Positions 1 through 8,258 of a stretch of 64,000 nt of DNA are shown here, piece after piece. Made by a program: the position numbers and the translations under genes. The DNA lies in the NCBI RefSeq assembly GCF_964222135.1, contig NZ_CAXQBR010000045.1:1-64000 (forward strand), given 5' to 3'. The notes beneath the pieces are model-generated. The model ran no database searches. It was not told the DNA's origin and worked only from the letters and a program-made list of their open reading frames with translations. The first letter of the stretch is position 1, and each line of letters starts with the position of its first letter. This DNA is from Euzebya sp. Lineage in GTDB: Bacteria > Actinomycetota > Nitriliruptoria > Euzebyales > Euzebyaceae.

Positions 1-1173
1 CCGCGCCCGGGGCCCCGCCGCCCGCTGCCGCGCCGCCCGCCGCGCCCCCGCCGCCGCCGCAGGCTGCCGCGCCCCCCGCCGCGCCCCCCGCGCCGCCGCC
101 GCAGACCGCGCCCCCCCCCGCGTCGCCTCCCGCCCGATGACCCCCCAGCTGCGCGCCTGCGCGCGCCAGGCGGCCGTGTCAGCGCGGAGCGCGGCGTTCT
201 CGGCCTCGGCGCGGATCCGTCGGAACCCTTCGAAGCGGTCGGCGTCGAGGCCTCCGTCGTCGAGGGCCGCGAGGACCGCGCAGCCGGGCTCGGACTCGTG
301 CCGGCAGTCGCCGAACCGGCAGGCCGCGGCCAGCGCCTCCACCTCGGGGAAGGCCCGGTCGATCCCGTCGGCGACCTGACCGAGGCTGAGGGTCCGCAGG
401 CCGGGGGTGTCGAGGACGGCCCCGCCGATCGGCAGGGTGACGAGCTCGCGGTGGGCGGTGGTGTGACGGCCCTTCCGGTCGCCGTGGCGCACGTGGCCGA
501 CGGCCAGGGCGTCGTGGCCCACGAGGGCGTTGGTGAGCGTCGACTTGCCGGCACCGGAGGCGCCCAGCACCGCCAGGGTGCGGTCGGGGGCCAGGCGGTC
601 CGCCAGCTCGGCGATCCCGTCTCCCGTCGTGCCGGACACGACCAGCACGTCGACGCCGGTGGTGGCCGCCTCGAGCTGGCGGACGGTCAGGTCGAGGTCC
701 TCGCACAGGTCGGCCTTGGTCGCGATGACCAGGGGGATGGCGCCGGACTCGTACGCCATGACGATGCCGCGCTCGACGCGGCGCACCGGGAGGTCGTCGC
801 CGTCGATCGCCACGACCACGCCGACCAGGTCGGGGTTGGCGGCGAGCACCTGGTCGGGGGTGCCGTCGGTGCGGTACCCGACGTGCTTGGCGGGCCGGGT
901 GATCGCGGTCCGCCGCTCGGCGATGCCGACCAGGGCGCCGTCGTCGTCGACGGCGACCCAGTCGCCGGTGACGGGTGGATCGGTGGTGGGGGTCCAGGTG
1001 GCGCGGACGGAGCCGTCCGCGGTGGCGACGGTCGCCGCGCCGCGGTCGGCGCGGGTCACCCGTCCGTGCCGGGCGGTGGGGTCGATGGCGGCCAGCAGCG
1101 CCGGCCAGGGGCCGGAGTCGTAGCCGAGGGCGGTCAGGGTCGAGGGTGCATCAGGGGATGCGGGCAGGGTCAA
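1..1173 (-). CDS. rsgA: RsgA (YjeQ) ribosome-assembly GTPase, C-terminus cut by window edge
   Basis: Circularly permuted GTPase that acts in late maturation of the 30S subunit. The frame opens with TTG at 1173, eight bases after a GGAG. It shows an OB-fold-like N-terminal part (about residues 1-105), a permuted G domain with TKAD (G4) before the P-loop GASGAGKST, DTPGL (G3), and then the zinc-binding module CRFGDCRHESEPGC typical of the family. The last ~60 codons visible are almost only Ala, Arg and Gly and run off the left edge without a stop; most RsgA proteins end near 300-360 residues, so this tail is an extension or the start of something else. Family assignment is secure; the true C-terminus is not visible. 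Confidence 0.93.
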   Translation of the reverse strand, partial: MTLPASPDAPSTLTALGYDSGPWPALLAAIDPTARHGRVTRADRGAATVATADGSVRATWTPTTDPPVTGDWVAVDDDGALVGIAERRTAITRPAKHVGYRTDGTPDQVLAANPDLVGVVVAIDGDDLPVRRVERGIVMAYESGAIPLVIATKADLCEDLDLTVRQLEAATTGVDVLVVSGTTGDGIAELADRLAPDRTLAVLGASGAGKSTLTNALVGHDALAVGHVRHGDRKGRHTTAHRELVTLPIGGAVLDTPGLRTLSLGQVADGIDRAFPEVEALAAACRFGDCRHESEPGCAVLAALDDGGLDADRFEGFRRIRAEAENAALRADTAAWRAQARSWGVIGREATRGGARSAAAARGARRGARQPAAAAGARRAARQRAAGPRAR

Positions 1174-1223
1174 CGCAGGTGCTCCTGTGGGCGCGTGGGG
1201 CCGCACGCGATGAGCGGGCGGGG

Positions 1224-1258
1224 CAGCGCCTGCGGAGCGGACCTCCGGTCCGGCGCTG
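1224..1258. terminator. Two-tier inverted repeat, terminator-like
   Basis: Arms CAGCGCC (1224-1230) and GGCGCTG (1252-1258) enclose an inner stem CGGACC/GGTCCG with a three-base loop. It lies between the end of the TIGR03089-type gene and the start of rsgA. There is no T-run, so intrinsic termination is only a suggestion. Confidence 0.4.
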
Positions 1259-1410
1259 CAGATGTCGTCGGGGGCGGGGGGGACGGGCCGCGCGCCGTCG
1301 ATGGCAGCCAGCAGGTCCTCACCTCCTCAGACGTCGCGCCCGGGCAGGAGACCCGGGTCGGTGGGTGCAGGGTACGCCGGCCGGGCGGGCGTGACCAGCC
1401 CCGTCGGGTG

Positions 1411-2067
1411 CTACGCGAGCCCCTCCTGGGCGGCGAGCCGCGCGAGGCCGTCGGCGTCGAAGCCGCGTGCCAGCACCAGCCCCACGCCGGCGGGCAGGCT
1501 GCGCGCGATCGTGAACACCGTCTCGGCGGTCGTGCGATCGCCGGCGTGGAGGATGCGGGTGCCCGACGCCCCGAGCGGCTCGGCCAGCAGCGTCGCCTGG
1601 GTCCGCCCGCCGATGGCCCACGCCCCGTCGTCCTGCGGGTCGTCGACGAACTCGTCGGGCTGGGCGAGGACGTCGGTCACGGTCAGGGCGTCGTCGATCT
1701 CGTCGGACGCCGGCCGGCCGCCCATGCCGATGCCGATGAGCAGGTCCGCCTCCAGGTCCGGGTCGTCCAGCTCGTGTCCGACGACTGCATCCCCGCCGGG
1801 CTGCAGGCGGACCGCGGCGCCGGTCGCCCAGGTGCCGAGCGCGACGACCGGCACCAGCCAGTGGAGGGGGACGTCCAGGCGCACCTCGCTGCCGAGCTGC
1901 ACGTCGATGCTGTCGAGCAGGAGGTTCGCGGTCTTCGACACCCAGTTGTGCAGGGTCGCGAAGCTGAGCTCGGTCCGCTCGCCGGTGCCGGCGTCGACGA
2001 AGGTCACGGCGGGGCGGTCGCCGAGCTGGCGGGTCTGGTCGGTCAGCGCCGCGAAGATCGTGGTCAT
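1411..2067 (-). CDS. TIGR03089-type protein (acyl-CoA synthetase N-terminal-like)
   Basis: A 218-residue protein of the actinobacterial TIGR03089 type, which resembles the N-terminal part of AMP-forming acyl-CoA synthetases but lacks the AMP-binding P-loop and the C-terminal domain. It begins MTTIFAALTDQ and has the conserved stretches RPAVTFVDAGTGERTELS and LHNWVSKTANLL. No biochemical function is established for the family as far as I know. The start ATG follows a TAGGGT hexamer by nine bases, suggesting a leaderless transcript, although a GGGAGG also sits two bases before it. It is divergent from the LCP gene and lies upstream of rsgA. Confidence 0.75.
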   Translation of the reverse strand: MTTIFAALTDQTRQLGDRPAVTFVDAGTGERTELSFATLHNWVSKTANLLLDSIDVQLGSEVRLDVPLHWLVPVVALGTWATGAAVRLQPGGDAVVGHELDDPDLEADLLIGIGMGGRPASDEIDDALTVTDVLAQPDEFVDDPQDDGAWAIGGRTQATLLAEPLGASGTRILHAGDRTTAETVFTIARSLPAGVGLVLARGFDADGLARLAAQEGLA

Positions 2068-2076
2068 CGCCTCCCG

Positions 2077-2082
2077 ACCCTA
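2077..2082 (-). promoter_or_regulatory. -10-like TAGGGT, probably leaderless start for the 2067 gene
   Basis: TAGGGT on the minus strand ends nine bases before the ATG at 2067. No convincing -35 box is seen, which is usual for actinobacterial housekeeping promoters. Confidence 0.45.
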
Positions 2083-2224
2083 TCCGGCGGCCTCGGGTGG
2101 CCCGTGCGGACACCGTCCGGTGCCCGTGGGGCGACGATACGCTGGCTCCGCCGGTGTGCCCGTGCGCGTGCGTCGCGGGGTGTGCCGACGGCTCCTCGTC
2201 CCCCTCCGGAGGCACATCCCCCAC

Positions 2225-3763
2225 ATGGCTGCGTCCGCATCCGACCCCTCCGTGCGCGGAGGGCTGGAGCCTGGCGTCTTCGGGCCGAGCGTCACCCACG
2301 GGAAGCCCCGGAGCGGCGGCCCGGACTGGCGGCGCGTCGGGCTGCTCGCGGTGTCGATCGTCGTGGCCTTCGCGGTCGTGACCAGTGCGACCTACGCGGG
2401 GCTGGTGTGGTGGGAGTTCCGCCAGATCGGCAGGAACGCCGTCGACATCGGTGCGCCCGAGGTCACGTTCGCGCCCGAGACCGAGGGCGGTGAGGCGCTG
2501 GTGGTGCCGGAGGTCGAGCCGGTCGAGGAGCGCACCACGATCCTGCTGGTCGGCTCGGACTCCCGCGAGGGTCTGACCGAGGAGCAGCTCCAGCGCATCG
2601 GGACCGACCCGACCGACACCGACCTGACCGACACGATCATCCTGCTGCAGATCGATCCGCAGACCGACACCGCGGCGATGCTGTCGTTCCCCCGCGACCT
2701 GGTCGTCGAGCGGTGCGACGGGTCGCGCGGCCGGATCAACCAGGCCTACGCGATCGGCGAGGAGCAGCGGGAGGGCTACGGCCCGGAGTGCCTCGTCCGC
2801 ACCATCCAGGCGCTCACCCTGATCGAGGTCGACCACTACGTGCGGGTCAACTTCGCCGGCTTCGTGTCCGCGGTCGACGCGCTCGGCGGGGTCGAGTTCT
2901 ACGTCGAGGAGCCGATCCAGGACCGGTACTCGGGCATCGACATCGACCAGGCCGGGTGCGTCGCCTTCGACGGCGTGCGGGCCCTGCAGTTCGTGCGGGC
3001 CCGCCGGGTCGACAACGACTTCGGCCGCATCGCCCGCCAGCAGCGCTTCGCCCGCGAGATGCTGAACAAGGCGACGAGCCTGGGCACCCTCGCCCGCCCG
3101 GACCGCGTGGCGTCGCTGATCGGGTCGATCTCCGACGTGCTCGAGACCGACCGGGCGTTCGGTGCCAGCGAGATGGTCGACCTGATCTCGAGCATCCAGG
3201 ACATCTCGTCGGGCCGGATCGACGCGCGGACCGTGCCGGCGACGCCGGGCAACCTCGGGGAGGCGTCGGTCGTCTACGCGATCGAGGAGGACGCCGAGGC
3301 CCTGTACCGGGCGTTCCGCAACGGCGACCTGCTGCCCGAGGGCGTCGGCACCGACGCCGGCCCGGTCGAGCTCGGCCCCTCCAACACCATCCCGGTCAGC
3401 ATCCAGAACGGGTCGGACGTCGAGGGGCTGGCCGAGGAGACCGCCGCGGTGCTCGAGGCCCTCGAGTTCCGCGTCGGGGAGGTCGGCACCGCGGAGAACT
3501 ACCGGTTCGAGGCCTCGGTCATCCTGTACCCCGAGGGCCGTCGGCCGCACGCCGAGGTGCTGAGCGAGGCGCTCGGCGGGATCTCGATCAACGAGGGCAA
3601 CACCAGCGAGCTGACCCTCATCCTCGGGTCGGGCTTCGATCCCGACGCCCACGCGCCGGAGGGGTTCGACGCCTCCGAGACCCCCTCGCCGAGCGCCAGC
3701 CCCGAGCCGACGGCCTCGGAGACGGAGTTCGTCGGCGCCCAGGAGAGCGACGTCGCCTGCTAG
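2225..3763 (+). CDS. LytR-CpsA-Psr (LCP) family phosphotransferase with LytR_C domain
   Basis: 512-residue membrane-anchored enzyme of the family that transfers lipid-linked glycopolymers to peptidoglycan. A cytoplasmic N-terminus is followed by one membrane segment (about residues 38-62, LLAVSIVVAFAVVTSATYA), then the LCP domain with the hallmark SDSREG, DTIILLQID, SFPRDL and RINQAY motifs and the late arginine-rich VRARRVDNDFGR segment that binds pyrophosphate. A C-terminal LytR_C domain (about residues 375-470, starting at PVSIQNGSDV) and a Ser/Pro/Glu-rich tail follow. The ATG at 2225 has a GGAGG 12 bases upstream. It precedes the rhamnose precursor genes, which fits attachment of a rhamnose-containing wall polymer, but the acceptor polymer is inferred. 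Confidence 0.92.
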   Translation: MAASASDPSVRGGLEPGVFGPSVTHGKPRSGGPDWRRVGLLAVSIVVAFAVVTSATYAGLVWWEFRQIGRNAVDIGAPEVTFAPETEGGEALVVPEVEPVEERTTILLVGSDSREGLTEEQLQRIGTDPTDTDLTDTIILLQIDPQTDTAAMLSFPRDLVVERCDGSRGRINQAYAIGEEQREGYGPECLVRTIQALTLIEVDHYVRVNFAGFVSAVDALGGVEFYVEEPIQDRYSGIDIDQAGCVAFDGVRALQFVRARRVDNDFGRIARQQRFAREMLNKATSLGTLARPDRVASLIGSISDVLETDRAFGASEMVDLISSIQDISSGRIDARTVPATPGNLGEASVVYAIEEDAEALYRAFRNGDLLPEGVGTDAGPVELGPSNTIPVSIQNGSDVEGLAEETAAVLEALEFRVGEVGTAENYRFEASVILYPEGRRPHAEVLSEALGGISINEGNTSELTLILGSGFDPDAHAPEGFDASETPSPSASPEPTASETEFVGAQESDVAC

Positions 3764-3829
3764 GCCCGGCGGTGCTCGGGCTACCGTCGTCTGTGACCAC
3801 CCTCTGAACGCAACCCCCAAGGGAGACCC

Positions 3830-4894
3830 GTGAAGGCCCTCGTCCTGGCCGGCGGATCCGGAACCCGCCTGCGCCCGATCACCCACACCTCCGCCAAGCA
3901 GCTCGTGCCCGTCGGCAACAAGCCGGTGATCGACTTCGGGCTCGAGGCCATCGCCGCGGCGGGCATCACCGACGTCGGGATCATCGTCGGCCACACCGGG
4001 CCGGAGATCGAGGCGTACGTCGGCGACGGCTCCCGCTACGGGATCTCGGTGACCTACGTCCACCAGCCGGACCCGCTCGGGCTGGCCCACGCGGTGCTGA
4101 CCGCCGAGGACTTCCTCGGCCGCGACGACTTCGTGATGTACCTGGGCGACAACCTGATCGCCGGCGGGATCACCGAGTTCGTCGAGCAGTTCGAGGCCAA
4201 CCGCCCCGACGCCCAGATCCTGCTCGCGAAGGTCCGCGACCCCGAGCGCTTCGGCGTCGCCGAGCTCGGCCCCGACGGGCACGTCTCGCAGCTGGTGGAG
4301 AAGCCGAGCGAGCCGAAGAGCGACCTCGCCCTCGTCGGCGTGTACCTGTTCAGCGGCTCGATCATGGACGCCTGTCACGCCATCGAGCCGTCCGACCGCG
4401 GTGAGCTCGAGATCACCGACGCGATCCAGTGGATGATCGACGACGGGCAGAAGGTCGCCGAGCGCACGATCACGGGGTGGTGGAAGGACACCGGGAAGCT
4501 CTACGACATGCTCGAGGCCAACCGGATCGTGCTGGACACCTACGAGCCCCGGATGGAGGGGTCGATGGACGAGGCGTCGGAGATCCAGGGGCGGGTCGTG
4601 ATCGAGGAGGGGGCGGAGCTGGTCAACTCGACGGTCCGCGGCCCGGCGATCATCGGCAAGCGCACGCGGCTCGAGAACACCTTCGTCGGCCCCTACACCG
4701 CGATCTACCACGACTGCGTGGTGACCGATTCGGAGATCGAGCACTCCATCGTGCTCGAGGAGACCACGATCACCGACGTGGGGCGGATGGAGGACTCCCT
4801 GATCGGCAAGCAGGTCGAGGTCGGCCGGTCCAGGCGTCGTCCGGCGGCCATGCGCCTGATGCTGGGCGACCACTCGAGGGTCGGGCTGGTCTAG
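3830..4894 (+). CDS. rmlA: Glucose-1-phosphate thymidylyltransferase, long form
   Basis: First step of dTDP-sugar synthesis: glucose-1-phosphate plus dTTP gives dTDP-glucose. The N-terminus carries the nucleotidyltransferase signature LAGGSGTRLRP (residues 6-16), followed by VGNKP, YLGDN and EKPSEPKSD. At 354 residues it is longer than the ~290-residue RmlA of enterobacteria and has a C-terminal hexapeptide-like beta-helix segment (VINSTVRGP-like repeats, about residues 245-330), as in the StrD/rmlA_long group. The start is GTG at 3830 with AAGGGAG five bases upstream. rmlB and rmlD lie 2.3 kb further on the same strand, separated by two leftward genes. Confidence 0.93.
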   Translation: MKALVLAGGSGTRLRPITHTSAKQLVPVGNKPVIDFGLEAIAAAGITDVGIIVGHTGPEIEAYVGDGSRYGISVTYVHQPDPLGLAHAVLTAEDFLGRDDFVMYLGDNLIAGGITEFVEQFEANRPDAQILLAKVRDPERFGVAELGPDGHVSQLVEKPSEPKSDLALVGVYLFSGSIMDACHAIEPSDRGELEITDAIQWMIDDGQKVAERTITGWWKDTGKLYDMLEANRIVLDTYEPRMEGSMDEASEIQGRVVIEEGAELVNSTVRGPAIIGKRTRLENTFVGPYTAIYHDCVVTDSEIEHSIVLEETTITDVGRMEDSLIGKQVEVGRSRRRPAAMRLMLGDHSRVGLV

Positions 4895-4971
4895 GGACGT
4901 CGTTCGGTCGAGGCCGCGTGGTGGTCGCGGGTCCCATCGCCGTGGTCCCGTCGCCGTGGTCCCATCGCCGT

Positions 4972-5157
4972 GGGTGCGCCGCCCGCCGGGGGGAGCGGCG
5001 GGCGCACCCGGTGGTCGTGGGTCCGTTCGCGGTGGGTGTGGGGCCCGTCCGTGGGGGCGGCGGACGCACCCGGTGATCATGGGTCCGCTCGCCGTGGGTG
5101 CGGGGCCCGCCGGTGGGAGCGGCGGGCGCACCCGGTGGCCGTGGGTCCGCTACGCGT
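4972..5157. repeat. Three tandem copies of a 62-bp hairpin unit (locus A1)
   Basis: Units begin with GGGTG at 4972, 5034 and 5096, exactly 62 bases apart. Each has terminal arms of GGGTGC/GCACCC type enclosing inner GC-rich arms, then a ~24-base linker containing GGTCCG. The third unit runs into the last codons and stop (5150-5152) of the leftward gene. Just upstream, a 16-base motif (CATCGCCGTGGTCCC-like) is repeated three times at 4934-4972. Same unit and period as at 6304-6489 and 40179-40364. Confidence 0.88.
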
Positions 5158-6211
5158 GCGGCTGCTTGCGGAGGGTGATGCCCTGCGCCGCCGCCGCCTG
5201 CAGGATGTCCTGCTCCACGCAGCGCTGGAACCCGACCGGATCCTCACTCACGAACTCCGCGTCATAGCGTCGGACGATCCAGTCGATCTGTCGGAACCGC
5301 GCATCGCGTCGACGGTCCTTCGCGCGTTGGCCGGGCTCCCGGTGGTGCGGGCCGTCGATCTCGATGTCCAGGCGGAGCAACGGGATCGCGATGTCGGCCT
5401 CGCCGGCCGCCACGCCGTCGGCCGCGATGTCGGTCGGCCGCGGTTCGACGTGCAGGCCGTAGCGCGCCGCCACCTCGTCCACCAGCTCCCGTGCGTCGTG
5501 CTCCGTCCCGGAGTGCGAGTGGCCGTCCTTCAAGCTGAGCGCGGCGATGCGGAAGGGGACCGGGACCTGGCCGGGCAACCCGTGCTCGCGGGGGTGCAGC
5601 GCGGCGAGGTGGAGCGTCTCCGCCTCCACCAGTCGGACGCCGTCGGCGAGGGACATCAGCCGCCGGAGCCGTGCCGGCGCGTCCCGCTCGTGCCGCAGCA
5701 CCCACCCGCAGTCCCACAGCATGCGCACGGCTGGGACGGTCGGCACGTCGTCGACCAGCTCGAGGTGCTCGGGGTAGACGCGCGTCCGGATCGTCCGCAC
5801 GTCCGCCAGGCGCTTGACCAGGTGGTGGGGGATGAGGACCTGCGATCGCGTGGGGGCGTTCGGGACGAGACCCCGCAGGGTCGCGCCGGTGAAGCCCGTG
5901 GCTCCGATCGTCCTTCGCGCGACGTCCCGGATGACCTCCGGGTCGAGCGGACCAGCCGGTCGCGTCAGGTCGACCATCAGCAGGCTCATCGTCGCCAACA
6001 GCGCCGCCCAGGTAGATCCCGCCGTCGAGGTCCTGTGACCCGGCAGCAGGCTCACCCCACGACTGAGCGCGGTCCACCCCAGGCGGGCGGGCAGCTTGTC
6101 GGCCGCGTCCTCGCTCAGGCCCAGTGCGAGGAGCTGCCACCGGGCGACGTGCCCGTGCTGGCTCGCCGCCAGCAGATCGATCGCGGTGCGCAGGTCGTCC
6201 GACATCGCCAT
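5150..6211 (-). CDS. AbiEi/DUF559-like protein with PD-(D/E)XK nuclease-like C-terminus
   Basis: 353-residue protein with an N-terminal region resembling the AbiEi antitoxin-type winged helix (HVARWQLLALGLSEDAAD, repeated in this family as 'rely on the first gate' HTH) and a C-terminal region resembling DUF559/Vsr-like endonucleases. The putative catalytic residues are in EADIAIPLLRLDIEIDGPHH (acidic pair D...EID) followed by DRRRDARFRQIDW. The ATG at 6211 is chosen because the frame further upstream only translates repeats; no clear Shine-Dalgarno is seen. Such orphan genes are widespread in actinobacteria and have no assigned role. It splits rmlA from rmlB and is bracketed by two arrays of the same 62-bp repeat. 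Nuclease activity is inferred from motifs only. Confidence 0.68.
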   Translation of the reverse strand: MAMSDDLRTAIDLLAASQHGHVARWQLLALGLSEDAADKLPARLGWTALSRGVSLLPGHRTSTAGSTWAALLATMSLLMVDLTRPAGPLDPEVIRDVARRTIGATGFTGATLRGLVPNAPTRSQVLIPHHLVKRLADVRTIRTRVYPEHLELVDDVPTVPAVRMLWDCGWVLRHERDAPARLRRLMSLADGVRLVEAETLHLAALHPREHGLPGQVPVPFRIAALSLKDGHSHSGTEHDARELVDEVAARYGLHVEPRPTDIAADGVAAGEADIAIPLLRLDIEIDGPHHREPGQRAKDRRRDARFRQIDWIVRRYDAEFVSEDPVGFQRCVEQDILQAAAAQGITLRKQPHA

Positions 6212-6303
6212 GTCGGGATCGTGGCCGGCGGAGCGGTCGCCGCGGGCCGGAGATTCCCGTGCCCTGTGGACAGAGGGTCGCCACGGCCCGTGGCAGTTGG
6301 TGC

Positions 6304-6489
6304 GGGTGCGGAGGCCGCTCGAGGGGGCGGGCCGTGCACCCGCCGTGATCGGTCCGCGACCGCCTGGGTGCGGAGGCCGCTCGAGGAGGCGGGCCGTGCA
6401 CCCACTGTGATCGGTCCGCGACCGCCTGGGTGCGGATGCCGCTCGAGGGGGCGGGCCGTGCACCCACTGTGATAGGCCCCCTGAGCGCA
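6304..6489. repeat. Three tandem copies of the 62-bp hairpin unit (locus A2)
   Basis: Units start with GGGTGCGG at 6304, 6366 and 6428, exactly 62 bases apart. Each unit contains GGGTGC, an inner CCGC...GGCGG pair and GTGCACCC, then a linker with GATCGGTCCGCGACCGC, itself nearly palindromic. The array is 93 bases upstream of the leftward nuclease-like gene and just before the end of the DUF1684 gene. It is in the same orientation as locus A1. Confidence 0.9.
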
Positions 6490-6499
6490 CACGCGCCGG

Positions 6500-7114
6500 T
6501 CACCCGACCGGTAGCTGCTCCCCGGCCTCCACCCGGACCCCCACGACGTTGGACGGCGGTGCCAGCGGGCAGGACCACGACGGGTCCCAGGCGCAGGAGG
6601 GGTGGTAGGCGTAGTTGAAGTCCATGACGACCCGCCCCTCGGCGTCCACCCCGAGGTCAGCCCCCTTCACCGTGTCGAGCAGGTACCGGCCGCCGCCGTA
6701 CGTCTCGGCTCCGCAGGTCCCGTCCCGGAACGGCACGAAGATCCCGCCGCCGTAGGCGTCCAGCCAGAAGGCGGTCAACTCGATCGCCACGCCGCCCCGC
6801 ACCGCGCGCAGGACCCCGGCCTCGACGAACCGGGTGGCGCCGGACCCCGAGTGCGGGATGTCGAAGCCGACCGGGTCCGCCACCGGCTCGAGGACCCCGG
6901 CGAGCCGCCAGGTCGGGTCGTGCTCGAAGAACGGGGTCCGCCACGAGGGCGACCGGCGGTCCGCGGGCAGCGGCGACTCCGCCGAGGTCCCGATCAGACG
7001 GTCACGGCGGGTCCGCCACGCCCGCCACCCCTCCACCTCCGCCCCAGCGGCGCGCGCCGCGGCGTACGCCTCGGCCACCTCCCGGCGGTACGCCGCCAGC
7101 TCCAGCACGTCCAT
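6500..7114 (-). CDS. DUF1684 domain protein
   Basis: 204 residues matching the DUF1684 pattern: an N-terminal helical region, RRDRLIGTSAESPL, then the beta-rich C-terminal hallmarks LDAYGGGIFVPFRDGTCG, TYGGGRYLLD, DFNYAYHPSC and CPLAPPSNV. The highly conserved FxPFxDxTxGxETYxxGRY and DFNxAYxPxCAY blocks make the family assignment strong; the biochemical role is unknown. The ATG at 7114 has GGAGG eight bases upstream. It is divergent from rmlB. Confidence 0.85.
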   Translation of the reverse strand: MDVLELAAYRREVAEAYAAARAAGAEVEGWRAWRTRRDRLIGTSAESPLPADRRSPSWRTPFFEHDPTWRLAGVLEPVADPVGFDIPHSGSGATRFVEAGVLRAVRGGVAIELTAFWLDAYGGGIFVPFRDGTCGAETYGGGRYLLDTVKGADLGVDAEGRVVMDFNYAYHPSCAWDPSWSCPLAPPSNVVGVRVEAGEQLPVG

Positions 7115-7188
7115 CCCGAGCACCTCCACCCCGCAACCGTACGCAGGAACCGTCGGGCTGGACACGCGCAGAACCCGGCGAGGGCGGT

Positions 7189-7194
7189 TACCGT
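7189..7194 (+). promoter_or_regulatory. -10-like TACCGT upstream of rmlB
   Basis: TACCGT in the 117-bp divergent gap, about 38 bases before the rmlB ATG. No recognisable -35. Weak evidence on its own; it matches the TAnnnT pattern seen before other starts in the window. Confidence 0.3.
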
Positions 7195-7231
7195 TCAGCG
7201 GTCCCCCTGCTCTCGACACAGAACGCGACCA

Positions 7232-8254
7232 ATGCGCATCTTCGTGACCGGCGGTGCCGGCTTCATCGGCTCGAACTTCATCCGCTACGTGCTCAGCCAC
7301 ACCGATGACGTCCGCATCACCAACTTCGACAAGCTCACCTACGCCGGGAACCCGGCCAACCTCGCCGACCTGGCAGACGACGCGCGCTACGACTTCGTCA
7401 AGGGCGACATCTGCGACGGCGACCACGTCGCGGAGGCGATCGCCGGCCATGACGCGGTGGTGAACTTCGCGGCGGAGTCCCACGTCGACCGCTCGATCAC
7501 CGGCGGCGCGGAGTTCATGGTCGCCAACGTCGTCGGGGCGCAGACGATCTTCGACGTGGCGCGCAAGGCCGAGATCCCCAAGTTCCTCCACATCTCCACC
7601 GATGAGGTGTACGGGTCGGTCGACGAGCCGGACAGCTTCGTCGAGGGCGACGCGCTCGAGCCGAACAGCCCCTACAGCGTCTCGAAGGCGGCCGCGGACC
7701 TGCTCGCGCGCGCCTACCGGGTGACCTACGACTACCCCGTCACCGTGACGCGGACGGCGAACAACTTCGGGCCGTACCACTTCCCCGAGAAGGTCATCCC
7801 CCTGTTCGTCACCAACCTCATCGACGGCCAGCAGGTGCCCCTCTACGGGGAGGGGAAGAACGTCCGCGACTGGACCTACGTGATCGACAACGCCGCCGCC
7901 CAGTGGCTGGTACTCACCGAGGGGACCCCAGGCGAGGTCTACAACGTCGGCGCCGGCAACGAGATCACCAACGCCGAGCTGACCTACGCCATCCTCGAGC
8001 GGTTCGGCCTGACCGGTGACGAGGCAGAGGAGAGGATCCGGCGCGTGCAGGACCGGCCCGGGCACGACCTGCGGTACTCCGTCGACACGACGAAGATCCG
8101 CGCGCTCGGGTGGGAGCCGGCGCACAGCTTCGACGAGGCGCTCGACGCCACCATCGAGTGGTACCGCGCCAACGAGGGGTGGTGGCGTCCGCTGAAGGAG
8201 GGCGGCGCGAGCGACCGCCGCGGGCTGGTCAGCGCCGACTCCACCCGCGCCTGA
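7232..8254 (+). CDS. rmlB: dTDP-glucose 4,6-dehydratase
   Basis: Second step of dTDP-rhamnose synthesis, converting dTDP-glucose to dTDP-4-keto-6-deoxyglucose with tightly bound NAD. 340 residues, the usual length. Visible motifs are the Rossmann GGAGFIG (residues 7-13), the active-site TDEVYGS (about residue 123) and YSVSK (about residue 148), plus NNFGPYHFPEK and the substrate-binding DRPGHDLRYSVD. The ATG at 7232 gives the Rossmann start immediately (MRIFVTGGAG). It is followed after four bases by rmlD, so the two are co-transcribed. Confidence 0.96.
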   Translation: MRIFVTGGAGFIGSNFIRYVLSHTDDVRITNFDKLTYAGNPANLADLADDARYDFVKGDICDGDHVAEAIAGHDAVVNFAAESHVDRSITGGAEFMVANVVGAQTIFDVARKAEIPKFLHISTDEVYGSVDEPDSFVEGDALEPNSPYSVSKAAADLLARAYRVTYDYPVTVTRTANNFGPYHFPEKVIPLFVTNLIDGQQVPLYGEGKNVRDWTYVIDNAAAQWLVLTEGTPGEVYNVGAGNEITNAELTYAILERFGLTGDEAEERIRRVQDRPGHDLRYSVDTTKIRALGWEPAHSFDEALDATIEWYRANEGWWRPLKEGGASDRRGLVSADSTRA

Positions 8255-8258
8255 GACC

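Noticed and set aside
1319-5131. A 1270-codon open frame on the minus strand opposite the LCP and rmlA genes
   Set aside because: Composition is Pro/Arg/Gly/Asp/Val-rich with no domain; it is the usual antisense artefact of high GC. The plus strand carries clear LCP and RmlA motifs.
4972-5157. Intrinsic terminator of rmlA
   Set aside because: The 62-bp units form hairpins but have no T-run, occur in three tandem copies and recur at unrelated loci; simple terminator function does not explain the exact period.
6304-6489. CRISPR array
   Set aside because: Only three units, the linkers are themselves repeated rather than unique, unit ends are palindromic over their full length, and no cas gene is near.
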